34,233 nt of DNA from NCBI GenBank assembly GCA_015272165.1, contig JACYMF010000001.1:1-34233 (forward strand). Reading direction: 5' to 3'. The position numbers were made by a program, and so were the translations under genes. The notes beneath the pieces are model-generated. The model was not told where the DNA came from. It made no database searches and saw only the letters and a program-made list of their open reading frames with translations. The DNA is from Cyanobacterium sp. T60_A2020_053. GTDB taxonomy: Bacteria > Cyanobacteriota > Cyanobacteriia > Cyanobacteriales > Cyanobacteriaceae. Of this stretch, positions 1 to 7,763 are shown piece after piece; position 1 is the first letter of the stretch; the number at the start of each line of letters is the position of its first letter.

Positions 1-55
1 CTGTCATAAAACTTTTTCCTTCATTATAAATCATCTCATAAAAATGCAACGCCAA

Positions 56-131
56 GTAATTTACCCACCGTGTAATGAATTACACGGCTAATGGGCAAAT
101 CGTTCAATAAATTGAACTAAGATTATTTTTA
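56..131. repeat. Dispersed palindromic repeat, copy 1
   Basis: This stretch matches, in inverted orientation, the interior of the element at 17922-18073. Two palindromes are visible: CCGTGTAAT/ATTACACGG around 68-87, and GTTCAAT/ATTGAAC around 102-117. The 12-bp terminal inverted repeats of the other copy are missing here, so this is a truncated or diverged copy. Confidence 0.65.
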
Positions 132-147
132 TTCCTTTTTTTGCTAC

Positions 148-176
148 GGCTCTTCTACAGTGGTTATGATAAATTA
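148..176. repeat. Solo terminal repeat of the GGCTCTTCTAC family
   Basis: The sequence GGCTCTTCTAC followed by a diverged TATGATAAATTA tail matches both ends of the 187-bp element at 7548-7734. No partner end is visible in the window, so this is a remnant or an element cut by the window edge. It lies just downstream of the 45-aa gene at 190-327. Confidence 0.55.
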
Positions 177-189
177 ATAAAAAATAAAT

Positions 190-327
190 CTATATAGCGT
201 AGGCTGAATTAAGCGCCCACACCACTAAGGCGATAATACTTCCCAGAATTAAAACGGCGGAAACTCCTACAATAACGGGCTTATCAGCGCCCTCAAACTT
301 CATAATGCCACGATTCAAGTCAGACAT
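190..327 (-). CDS. Small single-span membrane protein, 45 aa
   Basis: Reading the minus strand from the ATG at 325-327 gives 45 residues with a short polar, charged N-terminus (MSDLNRGIMKFEGADKP) and one hydrophobic segment (about residues 18-38) that ends in a small-residue tail, SAYAI. An AGAGGT Shine-Dalgarno-like sequence lies just upstream of the ATG, which fixes the start. Size and topology resemble the many small subunits of thylakoid photosynthetic or NDH complexes, but I cannot match it to a named one, so function is left open. A weak HLR1-like direct repeat lies about 72 nt upstream. It is too short for most gene finders and could be missed. Confidence 0.7.
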   Translation of the reverse strand: MSDLNRGIMKFEGADKPVIVGVSAVLILGSIIALVVWALNSAYAI

Positions 328-398
328 AGAACCTCTTATAATAAAAATTGCTCATTTATTAGGGTAACTTAAATTAATTATTTTTTGATTAATTATCG

Positions 399-414
399 TG
401 TTAAAAACTGTAAC
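399..414 (-). promoter_or_regulatory. Weak HLR1-like (RpaB) direct repeat
   Basis: On the minus strand this reads GTTACAGTTTTTAACA, 14 of 16 positions of the HLR1 consensus (two KTTACA repeats spaced by four bases). It is about 72 nt upstream of the 45-aa gene. In cyanobacteria RpaB binds such repeats at light-regulated photosynthesis genes. The match is imperfect and the region is AT-rich, so chance is a real alternative. Confidence 0.25.
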
Positions 415-489
415 GTATTTTTAATAAATTTATAATGCTTTTCCCTCTCCCCCAACCCCTCTCAACTCCTTCTAGCCTCCCCTTAGCAA

Positions 490-706
490 GCAGGGTGTTT
501 TCAAAGTCAGGATCAAAATTGATTTGTTTTTGACAAGAAGACAATATAAGGATGATCCCCCCCAACCCCCCTTAAAAAGGGGGGAGATTCAGGGAGACAG
601 GAGGATTTTTTACTATTAATTGATTTATTAGTAGTTAAAAACCTCTGAATTTCAGATTATTGGCTAGTTTGAGAAACTAACATTTTTGAGAATGAAAACG
701 CCCTGC
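490..706 (-). mobile_element. 217-bp MITE, copy A (inverted)
   Basis: Non-coding element bounded by imperfect inverted repeats beginning GCAGGG(C/T)GTTTTCA. Its reverse complement reads as identical to the copies at 3088-3304 and 24848-25064. A perfect 7-bp target duplication TTAGCAA flanks it (483-489 and 707-713). Removing the element and one duplication restores a perfect hairpin, CCTCCCCTT-AGC-AAGGGGAGG, so it inserted at the loop of a palindrome. The interior holds its own G/C-run hairpin (CCCCCCTT...AAGGGGGG). No reading frame; transposition would need a transposase in trans. The rest of the 328-773 gap is AT-rich and shows nothing else except remnants of the host hairpin repeat at about 435-480 and 714-735. 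Confidence 0.85.
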
Positions 707-773
707 TTAGCAAGGGGAGGAAGGGAGAGGGGAGTGATATTTTCTAATAATTGATTAATTCCCATATATAGTC

Positions 774-2030
774 ATGAAAAACCTAGAGATTATTGATTTT
801 TTACGTTCCATTTTACCTATTGATTTAAGTGTAATTCCTGAGACTGCTTATGTGGTGGGGGGCGCTGTGCGTGATGCTTTTTTACAAAGACACCGTGATA
901 CCATTGATTTAGATTTTGTTTTACCCCGTGATGCCATAAAAACTGCGCAGTTAATCGCTACTCTTTACCATGGCGGTTTTGTGGTGTTAGATCAAAAAAG
1001 GCAAATTGCTAGGGTAGTTTTGGCTAATGTTACCCTCGATTTTGCTCAACAGGAAGGAGATACTATATATCATGATTTACAACGCCGTGATTATCGTCTT
1101 AACGCTATTGCCGCTAATCTTCATGGAAAAGAATTGATTGATCCTTTAGACGGTGAAAAAGATATATTAAATGGTGTAATTCGTATGGTATCACCCGAAA
1201 ATTTGAAGGATGATCCTTTGCGTCTTTTTCGTGCCTATAGACAGGCTTCTCAGCTCAATTTTACTATTGATTCCGATACTCGTAAAACTATCCAAGAATT
1301 AGCGCCCTCCCTCTCTCATGTAGCGATGGAAAGGGTCAAAACTGAATTAGATTATCTTTTAGCTAGTGATAATTATATTCAATATTTATCTTTAGCAAAT
1401 CAAGATGAAATTTTATCTTTTTGTTTACCAAATCTTACAGCTCAATCTTTACAAGAATTAAGCCATATTGATGATTTTATTACTCTTTTAGCTCAAAAAT
1501 ATTCTTATTTTTCTTCAAAACACAGCACAAATAATGATTTTTGTCAATTAAATATTACAAATTATATATTAATAAAATTAGCTTTTTTAGTGAGTAGTGA
1601 TGAAAAAAAAGTTAAAGAGGAATTAGTTAACTTAAAGTGTTCTAATCAAGAAATTAAAGTAGTAAATACTATTATTAAATATTTACCAGATATTTTCAAA
1701 TTTGATATAAATATTACCATCAGAGAGCAGTATTTTTTCTTTGTTAATACTGGTAATATTTTACCGCTTTTAATGGTGGTGGCTGGGGTGAAGGGCGCTG
1801 ATTTTCCAGTAATAGAATTATTGCTCAATCGTTATTTTAATCCTGATGATTTGATAGCGCACTCCCGCCCGTTAATTTCGGGGCATGATTTAATTAATCA
1901 TCTTAATATGAAACCTAGCCCTTTGATTAAAACTATTTTAACTGAGGTAGAAATTGCATATCTTGAAGGGAAATTTAATGATCGGCAAGGGGCGCTGGAT
2001 TATGCTAATTCCTTAATTAGGGGTTACTAA
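774..2030 (+). CDS. cca: CCA-adding tRNA nucleotidyltransferase / poly(A) polymerase family
   Basis: Class II nucleotidyltransferase that adds the 3' CCA (or part of it) to tRNAs, using CTP and ATP. The N-terminal half carries the family signatures: GGAVRD at residues 29-34, the catalytic DLD at 45-47, RRDYRLNA at 104-111 (nucleotide recognition region) and DDPLRLFRAYR at 146-156. The C-terminal half (about 200-418) is AT-rich in codon use and poorly conserved, as expected for the tRNA-binding body. Length (418 aa) is normal. The complete tRNA in this window (Gln, 7145-7216) has no encoded CCA, so such an activity is needed. Some bacteria split CC- and A-addition between two paralogues; which role this has cannot be told by eye. 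No clear Shine-Dalgarno; the start is the first ATG, next to GGAVRD at the expected distance. Confidence 0.93.
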   Translation: MKNLEIIDFLRSILPIDLSVIPETAYVVGGAVRDAFLQRHRDTIDLDFVLPRDAIKTAQLIATLYHGGFVVLDQKRQIARVVLANVTLDFAQQEGDTIYHDLQRRDYRLNAIAANLHGKELIDPLDGEKDILNGVIRMVSPENLKDDPLRLFRAYRQASQLNFTIDSDTRKTIQELAPSLSHVAMERVKTELDYLLASDNYIQYLSLANQDEILSFCLPNLTAQSLQELSHIDDFITLLAQKYSYFSSKHSTNNDFCQLNITNYILIKLAFLVSSDEKKVKEELVNLKCSNQEIKVVNTIIKYLPDIFKFDINITIREQYFFFVNTGNILPLLMVVAGVKGADFPVIELLLNRYFNPDDLIAHSRPLISGHDLINHLNMKPSPLIKTILTEVEIAYLEGKFNDRQGALDYANSLIRGY

Positions 2031-2220
2031 ATTGTGGGATGAAACATTAATGAATTACAGCAAATATATAATACTCAAAATATTATTACTACTCCCGATT
2101 CCCTACCCCAAGCAAAAACATATTTCAAATCAGCAACGCCAAGTTTTTAATTGATAAGCCTTTTCACTATCCACTTCCCACTCCCCTAACGACACTACTT
2201 TTTCAGCAACCCCTAATTAA

Positions 2221-3039
2221 TTATTTCATATTAGTAGTAGCAAGAGTACGATTTAATTTACCACTGCGATAACCCTCTAAATCAAGAGTGACATAAATAA
2301 AACCTAAATCTTGAAAAGATTTGACTAACTTAGGCAAATCTACTTCAGTAGTAAACGCAACAATTTGCTCAGGATTTAACTCAATTCTAGCCGTATCATT
2401 TTCCGAGCGCACCCTCAAACTACGATAACCGAGATTGCGGAGATAAATTTCAGCGCGCCCCACCCGATGCAATTTTTCAGGGGTAATACTTTCACCGTAG
2501 GGAAAACGAGAAGATAAACAAGGTTGGGAAGGCTTATCCCACCAAGGCAAACCTAAAATTTTAGTTAATTCCCTCACTTCTAACTTACTTATACCCACTT
2601 CCGCTAAAGGTGATCTCACCTGTCTTTCCTTTCCTGCTTGAATGCCGGGGCGATAATCCTGCAAATCATCAGCATTAACACCATCAATCACATAAGGATA
2701 ATTCCTTTCTTGGGCGATTACTTTTAATTTATCGTGTAATTCACTTTTACAAAAATAACAACGATTGACAGGGTTTGCTGTGTAATTAGGATTATCCATC
2801 TCTTCTGTGTAAATCAACTGGTGAGAAATACCGATGACGTGCGCTTGGTGTTGTGCTTCGTCTAACTCTTCAGGCAACAAAGAAGGCGATACCGCCGTGA
2901 TAGCAAGGGCTTCTTTACCTAAAACATCATAGGCAACCTTTGCCACTAAAGTGCTATCAATACCTCCAGAATAGGCAACCAGCGCCCTCCCCCCTTCTCT
3001 GAAAATATCTTGTAATTGATTTAATTTATTTTCAATCAT
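2221..3039 (-). CDS. larE: LarE, ATP-dependent sulfur transferase for nickel-pincer cofactor
   Basis: LarE belongs to the PP-loop ATPase family and inserts sulfur into the pyridinium dicarboxylate precursor of the nickel-pincer nucleotide cofactor of lactate racemase-type enzymes. The PP-loop SGGIDST is at residues 24-30, followed by the LarE-type CYFCK at 94-98 and PCLSSRFPYGE from 173. Three cysteines (94, 97, 174) are present, where the sacrificial Lactobacillus enzyme relies on one (Cys176); this favours the [4Fe-4S]-type LarE (inference). Length of 272 aa is usual. AAGG lies six or so bases before the ATG. No larB, larC or larA is in the window, so the pathway must be completed elsewhere, or LarE serves another racemase/epimerase. 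Confidence 0.92.
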   Translation of the reverse strand: MIENKLNQLQDIFREGGRALVAYSGGIDSTLVAKVAYDVLGKEALAITAVSPSLLPEELDEAQHQAHVIGISHQLIYTEEMDNPNYTANPVNRCYFCKSELHDKLKVIAQERNYPYVIDGVNADDLQDYRPGIQAGKERQVRSPLAEVGISKLEVRELTKILGLPWWDKPSQPCLSSRFPYGESITPEKLHRVGRAEIYLRNLGYRSLRVRSENDTARIELNPEQIVAFTTEVDLPKLVKSFQDLGFIYVTLDLEGYRSGKLNRTLATTNMK

Positions 3040-3087
3040 AACCTTATTACTTTATTAATTTTGTCTAATAATACTCCCCTCTCCTGT

Positions 3088-3304
3088 GCAGGGCGTTTTC
3101 ATTCTCAAAAATGTTAGTTTCTCAAACTAGCCAATAATCTGAAATTCAGAGGTTTTTAACTACTAATAAATCAATTAATAGTAAAAAATCCTCCTGTCTC
3201 CCTGAATCTCCCCCCTTTTTAAGGGGGGTTGGGGGGGATCATCCTTATATTGTCTTCTTGTCAAAAACAAATCAATTTTGATCCTGACTTTGAAAACACC
3301 CTGC
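3088..3304 (+). mobile_element. 217-bp MITE, copy B
   Basis: Same 217-bp element as copies A and C, reading as identical throughout. It sits inside the hairpin repeat CCCCTCTCC-TGT-GGGAGAGG. The right flank is TGTGGGA, but the left flank retains only TGT before GCAGGG, so four bases of the expected 7-bp duplication appear lost. It occupies most of the 3040-3351 gap between larE and the lysyl-tRNA synthetase gene and contains no gene. Confidence 0.85.
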
Positions 3305-3351
3305 TGTGGGAGAGGGGTTGGGGTGAGGGCAAATCTTAAAAATATCTAACC

Positions 3352-4926
3352 TTAATTACCCACCACATCAGCTAATCTTTGTAAAACAAAATCTCGATCT
3401 AAATAAGAAAACAAATAACCAGCTTTTGGTCCTTTTTCCTTACCCAAAAAAGCATAATAAACCGCAGGGAAAGCTACATTAGGAGAAACTCCTAACTCTT
3501 TAGTAGCAGTGAATAAAGCAGTTTGTAATTCTTCCCCATTCCACTGAGCCAAATCCGTTAACAACTCTTTTAGTTTTCGTAAATAATCAACCTGCTCTGA
3601 AGTTAATTGCTTAGTAATTTCCGGCACTTCATCAAAATAAATGACTAACTTTTCATCCTCATCAGCATAATCAGCTAACCACTTTTCAGCAACTTTAATC
3701 CGTTGATTAATTTTTTCCCAATCATACTCAGTTAACTCCACTTCTGAACGTTTAATAATTTCTGCTTTTATATCCAAATGGGGAACTTGTAACAAAGAAA
3801 TTAACGTACTAATATCAAAAGTATAATGAGGCTTAATTTCATCCTTTAATTGTGCATAAAACAGAGGTAATAAAGTCTTATCTAACTCAACCGTTTCTTG
3901 CTCTTTTTGTAAATTAGCATAACTATTTAAAAGATTGTCATAATCCCTAAATAAACGGGTGATATTATCATAGTTAGGCTCAAAATTAATCACAGTTTTT
4001 GGCTGAGTTTTCAGCATTAAAAACCGCAAAATTTCTGGTGGTAATAATTCTGCCATATCCTTTGCACTTGATCCCACTCCTTTAGAAGAACTCATTTTTG
4101 TACCATTGACTAAAATAAACTCATAAGGAGAATGAAAAGGAGGATTTTTCCCTAAAACTCGGCGACAAATGGCATTAGCCACATCCCTAGAGCCTCCTTT
4201 TTGGGAGTGATCTTTTCCAGCCATCTCCATGGTAACACCCACCAAATCCCATTTAGCCACCCATTCCACCTTCCATGGTAGTTTGCCATTACCATCAAAA
4301 GGAGATACCCAGCCAGAATGCCCACAACCTTTCACCCAACTGGTGGCATTTTCCTCACAGGTATAAAATACCTCTTTGCCATTGTAGTCAGTGGTGACAG
4401 TAGTAGCGATTTTGCCACAATTTTCGCAAATTACTTGGAAAGGATACCAATTATCCGCTCTTTTCGCTTTGCTCACATCTAAATATACCTCTCTCACGGT
4501 ACGGGCGCTGTGGAGAAATTTATCAATATAAGAATTTAACTTGCCAGATCGATATAAGTCTCTAAGATAATAAATCTCTGCTTCTACCCCCAAATAGTTA
4601 AATACTTCGAGAAATTCTTCCATGAAATATTTAGCATAATCACTACTTTTTTCATCTGGGGAAGGCACATTACAAAGAGGATAACCAAGATAGGGAGCAA
4701 ATTTCTCAGGGTCTAAATAATACGGTATGGTATCTAAAGCATCGTAATCATCAACTCCGTAGGTAAATTTAACGGGTTTATTGGCTCTTTTTAAGGCTCT
4801 ATACATCACATCATGAATGATAACTCCTCGCACTGAGCCAACGTGAACTCTACCGGAGGGAGTTTTAGAGTCGTTGACTAATTCTTCTTGTTGGGAATTA
4901 CTGGCTATTTTATCCGCCCAAAACAT
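3352..4926 (-). CDS. lysK: Class I lysyl-tRNA synthetase
   Basis: Charges tRNA-Lys with lysine. The protein is clearly of class I architecture: an HIGH-like HVGS at residues 28-31 in the context TPSGRVHVGS, a KMSKS loop KMSSSK at 277-282, and cysteines at 167, 170, 190 and 201 suited to a structural zinc. The 524-aa length fits class I LysRS (LysK), a type common in archaea, spirochaetes and some proteobacteria; the cyanobacteria best known to me use the unrelated class II LysS. The start at MFWADKIA matches the family N-terminus (WAD motif). No strong ribosome site. Whether a class II LysRS also exists in this genome cannot be seen here. Confidence 0.92.
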   Translation of the reverse strand: MFWADKIASNSQQEELVNDSKTPSGRVHVGSVRGVIIHDVMYRALKRANKPVKFTYGVDDYDALDTIPYYLDPEKFAPYLGYPLCNVPSPDEKSSDYAKYFMEEFLEVFNYLGVEAEIYYLRDLYRSGKLNSYIDKFLHSARTVREVYLDVSKAKRADNWYPFQVICENCGKIATTVTTDYNGKEVFYTCEENATSWVKGCGHSGWVSPFDGNGKLPWKVEWVAKWDLVGVTMEMAGKDHSQKGGSRDVANAICRRVLGKNPPFHSPYEFILVNGTKMSSSKGVGSSAKDMAELLPPEILRFLMLKTQPKTVINFEPNYDNITRLFRDYDNLLNSYANLQKEQETVELDKTLLPLFYAQLKDEIKPHYTFDISTLISLLQVPHLDIKAEIIKRSEVELTEYDWEKINQRIKVAEKWLADYADEDEKLVIYFDEVPEITKQLTSEQVDYLRKLKELLTDLAQWNGEELQTALFTATKELGVSPNVAFPAVYYAFLGKEKGPKAGYLFSYLDRDFVLQRLADVVGN

Positions 4927-5068
4927 AATCTATCTTTAATAAATTTTACATACTTAGAATCTACTATTATATCAACTTTACCCAACAACACCGCTTTTTC
5001 AGCGCCCTCCAATTAAGCTCTCCTACAAAATCAATTAATTTAGGATACTAAACAAGAAAAAATGACTC

Positions 5069-5115
5069 TAAGAACCTGTTTTAAAAGGGTTTTGATTTAT
5101 TCAGCAAACCCTAAC
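5069..5115. repeat. Solo end of the TTAGGGTCTGCTGAATAAA element family
   Basis: GTTTTAAAAGGGTTTTGATTT followed by ATTCAGCAAACCCTAAC matches the right end of the element at 15821-16087 and of the partial copy ending at 31252. No left end is recognisable. The rest of the 4927-5298 gap, the upstream region of the class I LysRS gene, holds one GGGCGCT-type heptamer near 5001 and no other recognisable feature. Confidence 0.6.
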
Positions 5116-5298
5116 TAATAATTAATCGATTAATATTTTATATATTGATTTTTTGATTTAAAAGACTCACTTTAGTAGAGTTAAGCTGTTAGCAATGAAA
5201 TTTATTTTATTGTGGGATATCGGTTTAAGCCAATAAATCCCTTTGCAATAAATCTCCATTACGCTAATAAGAGAAGTCAGCTCAAGTGAGTAAGAAAA

Positions 5299-5517
5299 AT
5301 GCAATTTTACCTCGACCTTGCAAAAACCCTGCTTCATAAGAAAAGGAAGATAGATTTCATTTATTTTCTTGGTCTTCTTAAGCGACTGTATTCGGAATAC
5401 AACCCTAAAATTCCTTCTGCAGAGGCGTTACAGATACCTCTATCGGTGATTAAAGCGGTGATGAGGTGCGCTGGAGGGAGCAATTATCAAAATTATAACT
5501 TTCCAAAGAGGTTCTAA
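5299..5517 (+). CDS. Doubtful 72-aa reading frame
   Basis: An open frame from ATG to TAA, giving a basic, mildly hydrophobic 72-residue product that I do not recognise. It is convergent with the TPR gene and the two stop codons are directly adjacent (TAA 5515-5517, TAG 5518-5520). There is no convincing ribosome site. Leucine codons CTT, CTC and CTG are frequent, unlike the TTA-rich neighbours, so it may be a gene fragment of foreign origin or simply a chance frame. Confidence 0.3.
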   Translation: MQFYLDLAKTLLHKKRKIDFIYFLGLLKRLYSEYNPKIPSAEALQIPLSVIKAVMRCAGGSNYQNYNFPKRF

Positions 5518-6978
5518 CTAATCTTTTTTTATAAAAGTTTTTTTCGTATCAACATTGACTAAATGAGGAATTTTTTTCTGTTGATTATTCTCTACTTTTT
5601 CTTTGTTGCCCAAAATATTTCCCTCCTCTCTTTGAATCTTAATTAGCGCTTCTTGATTGTACTTTGCTTCAATAAAGTCAGGCTTAATTTCTAAAATATT
5701 TTCGTAGGTTTGAATTGCTTTTTGATAGTAACCTAAATTTGCCTGTAAAATAGCTAAATTGTAATGAGGTTTTTCGTATCTTGGCTCAAGACGTATCGCC
5801 TCAGAATAAGACGCAATAGCACGATTATAATTACCCATTAATTGACTAATAACTCCAATGCCATAATGGGCTTGAAATAAATACGGATTGATACTTAAAG
5901 CTCGATCATAATCATCTAAAGCATCTTGTTTATCCCCTAATTGAAAATAAACATAAGCACGATTATAGTAGGATAAATAATAACTAGGATTAATAGTTAG
6001 AGAGGTACTAAAATCATCCAGCGCCCGCAAATAATCCTTTAATTTAGTATAAATAAAAGCGCGCTTATAGTAACCTAGAAAAGAAATTGGGCTGATCCTT
6101 ATTTCTTCTGTATAATCTTTTAGTGCCTGTTCATACTCTCTTATTTCTTCGTATATAAAACCTCGCCAATGATAGGCTAATAAATAGTCTTGGTTAAGAT
6201 TAATAGCTTCTGATAAATCTTTAATAGCTAATAACTTATCCCCTTTTTTATAATAGGTAATAGCTCGTAATAAGTAGGCTTTTTCATTGTAGCTACTTTG
6301 ACTTATTATTTGGCTGTAACTGCTGATAGCATTAATGTACTCTCCTTTTAAGCAATGTTGTTTTGCTATATAAAAAGGGTCTCTACTTTCGCTGATTAAT
6401 GACTCTAAATAACCTTTTAGACCGCCATTATAACACAAATCATCAAGATAGAGACGATATTCAATAATTTTTTTCTCGATTAGTTTAGTAGGAATAAAAC
6501 CGCCAAAAATTACTGTATAATGCTCAGTGTTAGGGTCAAAATTTTCTCGACATAAACAACCAATGAAAATCTGATTATGATTAATTTCTTCTTGACTTAA
6601 ATTCCAGCAAATTTTATCCTGTTCCAAATAGATTGTTTTTACTAGAATCTTGATTTGAGGATATTGCTTGAGACAAAAAATATTATCGTTTATCACCTCT
6701 CCCGATTCTCTATCCATTACGGGGCGAACTAAGCTACTATAGCGAAGTTTAAATGCTTCTTGTCCGATTTTTTCTATAAATCTTTTTTTATATAAGTTTT
6801 CTCCGTGAGGTTCACCAATGATAGTTTTCAAAGAATCAGTGATGTCAACTATTTTTTGATGGTTAATAGTGGTAGCTTCACTATAAATAGTGTTTTGATG
6901 GGAAATTAATAAATTATCGGAATTTACCCTTTGACAAAAGTCTTTTTGTTGCGCCTGAAGAATACTAAAACCATCCAT
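5518..6978 (-). CDS. TPR-repeat protein with unknown N-terminal domain
   Basis: 486 residues. The first 190 or so form a folded-looking region without signal peptide that I cannot assign; from about residue 200 to 450 there are roughly seven 34-residue tetratricopeptide repeats (for example AIKDLSEAINLNQDYLLAYH, ALDDYDRALSINPYLFQAHY). The C-terminal 40 residues are charged and probably disordered. TPR arrays build protein-binding superhelices, so it is likely a soluble adaptor or assembly factor, but no partner is suggested by the neighbours: the gene stands alone between a doubtful small frame and tRNA-Gln. Start: first ATG, preceded by an A-rich AAAGAAAAA leader. Confidence 0.85.
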   Translation of the reverse strand: MDGFSILQAQQKDFCQRVNSDNLLISHQNTIYSEATTINHQKIVDITDSLKTIIGEPHGENLYKKRFIEKIGQEAFKLRYSSLVRPVMDRESGEVINDNIFCLKQYPQIKILVKTIYLEQDKICWNLSQEEINHNQIFIGCLCRENFDPNTEHYTVIFGGFIPTKLIEKKIIEYRLYLDDLCYNGGLKGYLESLISESRDPFYIAKQHCLKGEYINAISSYSQIISQSSYNEKAYLLRAITYYKKGDKLLAIKDLSEAINLNQDYLLAYHWRGFIYEEIREYEQALKDYTEEIRISPISFLGYYKRAFIYTKLKDYLRALDDFSTSLTINPSYYLSYYNRAYVYFQLGDKQDALDDYDRALSINPYLFQAHYGIGVISQLMGNYNRAIASYSEAIRLEPRYEKPHYNLAILQANLGYYQKAIQTYENILEIKPDFIEAKYNQEALIKIQREEGNILGNKEKVENNQQKKIPHLVNVDTKKTFIKKD

Positions 6979-7144
6979 TTTTTCTTTAGCATTGATGTTT
7001 TAATCGTTCTTTCATCATAGCGGATAGTATTCTTTTTGTTTATAAAACTTCTATGAAGTTAATCAATAGTATTTTAACCTCAAAAAACGTCATAGCATTT
7101 CTTGAAAATTCAGCTTTACGAAAACTACTTTCACTGTTTTAAAA

Positions 7145-7216
7145 CTGGGACGCTAGGATTCGAACCTAGGAATGGCGAGACCAAAACCCGCTGCCTTACC
7201 GCTTGGCGACGTCCCA
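7145..7216 (-). tRNA. trnQ: tRNA-Gln (UUG anticodon)
   Basis: The minus strand folds as a full cloverleaf: acceptor TGGGACG/CGTCCCA, D-arm GCCAAGCGGTAAGGC, anticodon stem GCGGG/CTCGC with loop TTTTGGT (anticodon TTG), and T-arm CTAGG-TTCGAAT-CCTAG. The U1-A72 pair and discriminator G73 fit tRNA-Gln identity. CCA is not encoded (the next bases are TTT), so it depends on the nucleotidyltransferase encoded at 774-2030. Confidence 0.95.
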
Positions 7217-7547
7217 TTGCTTTGTTACACTAATTATTATAGCCAACTCTACCTAGGTTTTGTCAAGGTATTTTAGGTTTTTTTTTTGAAGTACAAGTTT
7301 AGGTTAACTTGGACTGTTTTGCTATGGCAGTGAGACATTCAAAAGGGCAAGGGAGTTATTTTATTCTAAAATGTTCAGTTTCGACAAAGCAACAAGGAAG
7401 AAGTTTTAATTGCTTTTGATAAAAATAAAATTCTCTCAAGTTAAAGTTTGCCAGAAATTGATGAGAACTGATATAAATTTTTCTCTCAATCAGCTTAACT
7501 TACTTCATGATACAATAATTTAAAAATTAGTCCATTAAAGTTAATTT

Positions 7548-7734
7548 GGCTCTTCTACTTTGAGTATGATAAATTATGTCTAAAAAAAGGTGTCAGGTAT
7601 TAGGTGTCAGGTATTAGGTGGAATGCAAACCATAAATTTATAATAATTACATTTTTAAAATACCGAAACTATTATATATCAAAGGTTTTATTCATCATTT
7701 ATTATTAATTTCTCATAACTACTGTAGAAGAGCC
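7548..7734. mobile_element. 187-bp MITE with GGCTCTTCTAC inverted ends
   Basis: The left end GGCTCTTCTACTTTGAGTA and the reverse complement of the right end, GGCTCTTCTACAGTAGTTA, share 11 perfect bases plus scattered matches beyond. The interior has no reading frame and carries a 4-unit heptamer array (GGTGTCA/GGTATTA, 7589-7616). The right end stops about 30 nt before the response regulator ATG at 7764, right beside a TATAAT at 7743-7748. A solo end of the family lies at 148-176. The remainder of the 7217-7763 gap is AT-rich with nothing recognisable. Confidence 0.7.
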
Positions 7735-7742
7735 GTTATTTT

Positions 7743-7748
7743 TATAAT
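7743..7748 (+). promoter_or_regulatory. Candidate -10 box next to MITE end
   Basis: A perfect TATAAT lies 15 nt before the ATG of the degenerate regulator at 7764. A -35 region at the usual spacing would fall inside the right terminal repeat of the 7548-7734 element, so the insertion may have built or changed this promoter. The region is AT-rich, which weakens the call. Confidence 0.3.
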
Positions 7749-7763
7749 ATATAATCAGGTGCA

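Noticed and set aside
2051-2152. Small frame MNYSKYIILK... between cca and larE
   Set aside because: About 34 codons, no ribosome site and no family resemblance; another frame of the same stretch looks equally protein-like, so no basis to call it.
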